NCBI GenBank assembly: GCA_016203345.1
Contig: JACQMZ010000085.1
Span: 1 to 5,323, forward strand
Source: Candidatus Woesearchaeota archaeon
GTDB lineage: Archaea > Nanobdellota > Nanobdellia > Woesearchaeales > ARS49
Reading direction: 5' to 3'
Length of the DNA: 5,323 bases
Shown: positions 5,304 to 5,323 of the stretch, in pieces
Layout: each line of letters opens with the position of its first letter
Position numbering within the stretch: the stretch's first letter is position 1
Position numbers and translations under genes: made by a program
The notes under the pieces: model-generated
Told to the model about the DNA's origin: nothing
Seen by the model: the letters and a program-made list of their open reading frames with translations, nothing else
Databases searched by the model: none

Positions 5304-5323
5304 CACTTCGGGAGCAATATGAC

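Noticed and set aside
62..5323. CAATATGAC occurs at 62-70 and again at 5315-5323, each preceded by TGAATC (52-57 and 5299-5304), suggesting direct repeats bounding an element.
   Set aside because: Dozens of 9-base repeats are expected by chance in 5.3 kb, the spacing to TGAATC differs (4 against 10 nt), and there is no recombinase or transposase. Sequence beyond both edges would be needed.
5213..5323. A C/D-box guide RNA on the minus strand, from GTGATTC and CTGA-like boxes.
   Set aside because: Box C does not match RTGATGA, and the inner C'/D' boxes are missing; the palindromes account for the similarity.

Overview
The window looks archaeal. Four things support this: an intron-containing tRNA gene whose exon-intron junctions fold into a bulge-helix-bulge (BHB) motif, TATA-box promoters about 26 nt upstream of start codons that have no Shine-Dalgarno sequence (leaderless style), no encoded CCA on the tRNA, and a large Lhr-family helicase of archaeal/bacterial type. 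The exact lineage cannot be fixed from this sequence. T-loop introns are best known from Thermoproteales-like Crenarchaeota, while two proteins that match nothing I recognise leave a poorly sampled (for example DPANN) archaeon possible.

Layout, left to right. Positions 1-88 hold a cluster of inverted repeats built on TTTGAAT/ATTCAAA. Positions 88-1119 (minus strand) encode a 343-residue protein of unknown function with a C-terminal coiled coil. Directly upstream of it, also on the minus strand, is a class II (long variable arm) tRNA gene at 1170-1284, interrupted by a 34-nt intron in the T-loop. It has its own TATA box and oligo-T terminator, and a 10-bp hairpin sits flush against its 5' end. 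Read without the intron, the tRNA is hard to see, and the coding frame next to it appears to start inside the intron.

On the plus strand, a divergent promoter at 1425-1433 drives a 262-residue protein of unknown function (GTG start, 1454-2242). After a 96-nt gap with a TATA box comes a 957-residue Lhr-type superfamily 2 helicase (2339-5212), complete and with all helicase motifs, but with an altered Walker A motif. The last 111 nt contain two stem-loops and no recognisable gene.

The best new observation is the tRNA. It combines a canonical BHB intron at position 59/60, a CAG (Leu) anticodon in an odd anticodon loop with pyrimidines at 37 and 38, and a serine-like body (G73, short D-loop). 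There is no sign of a CRISPR array, transposase, integrase or defence operon.
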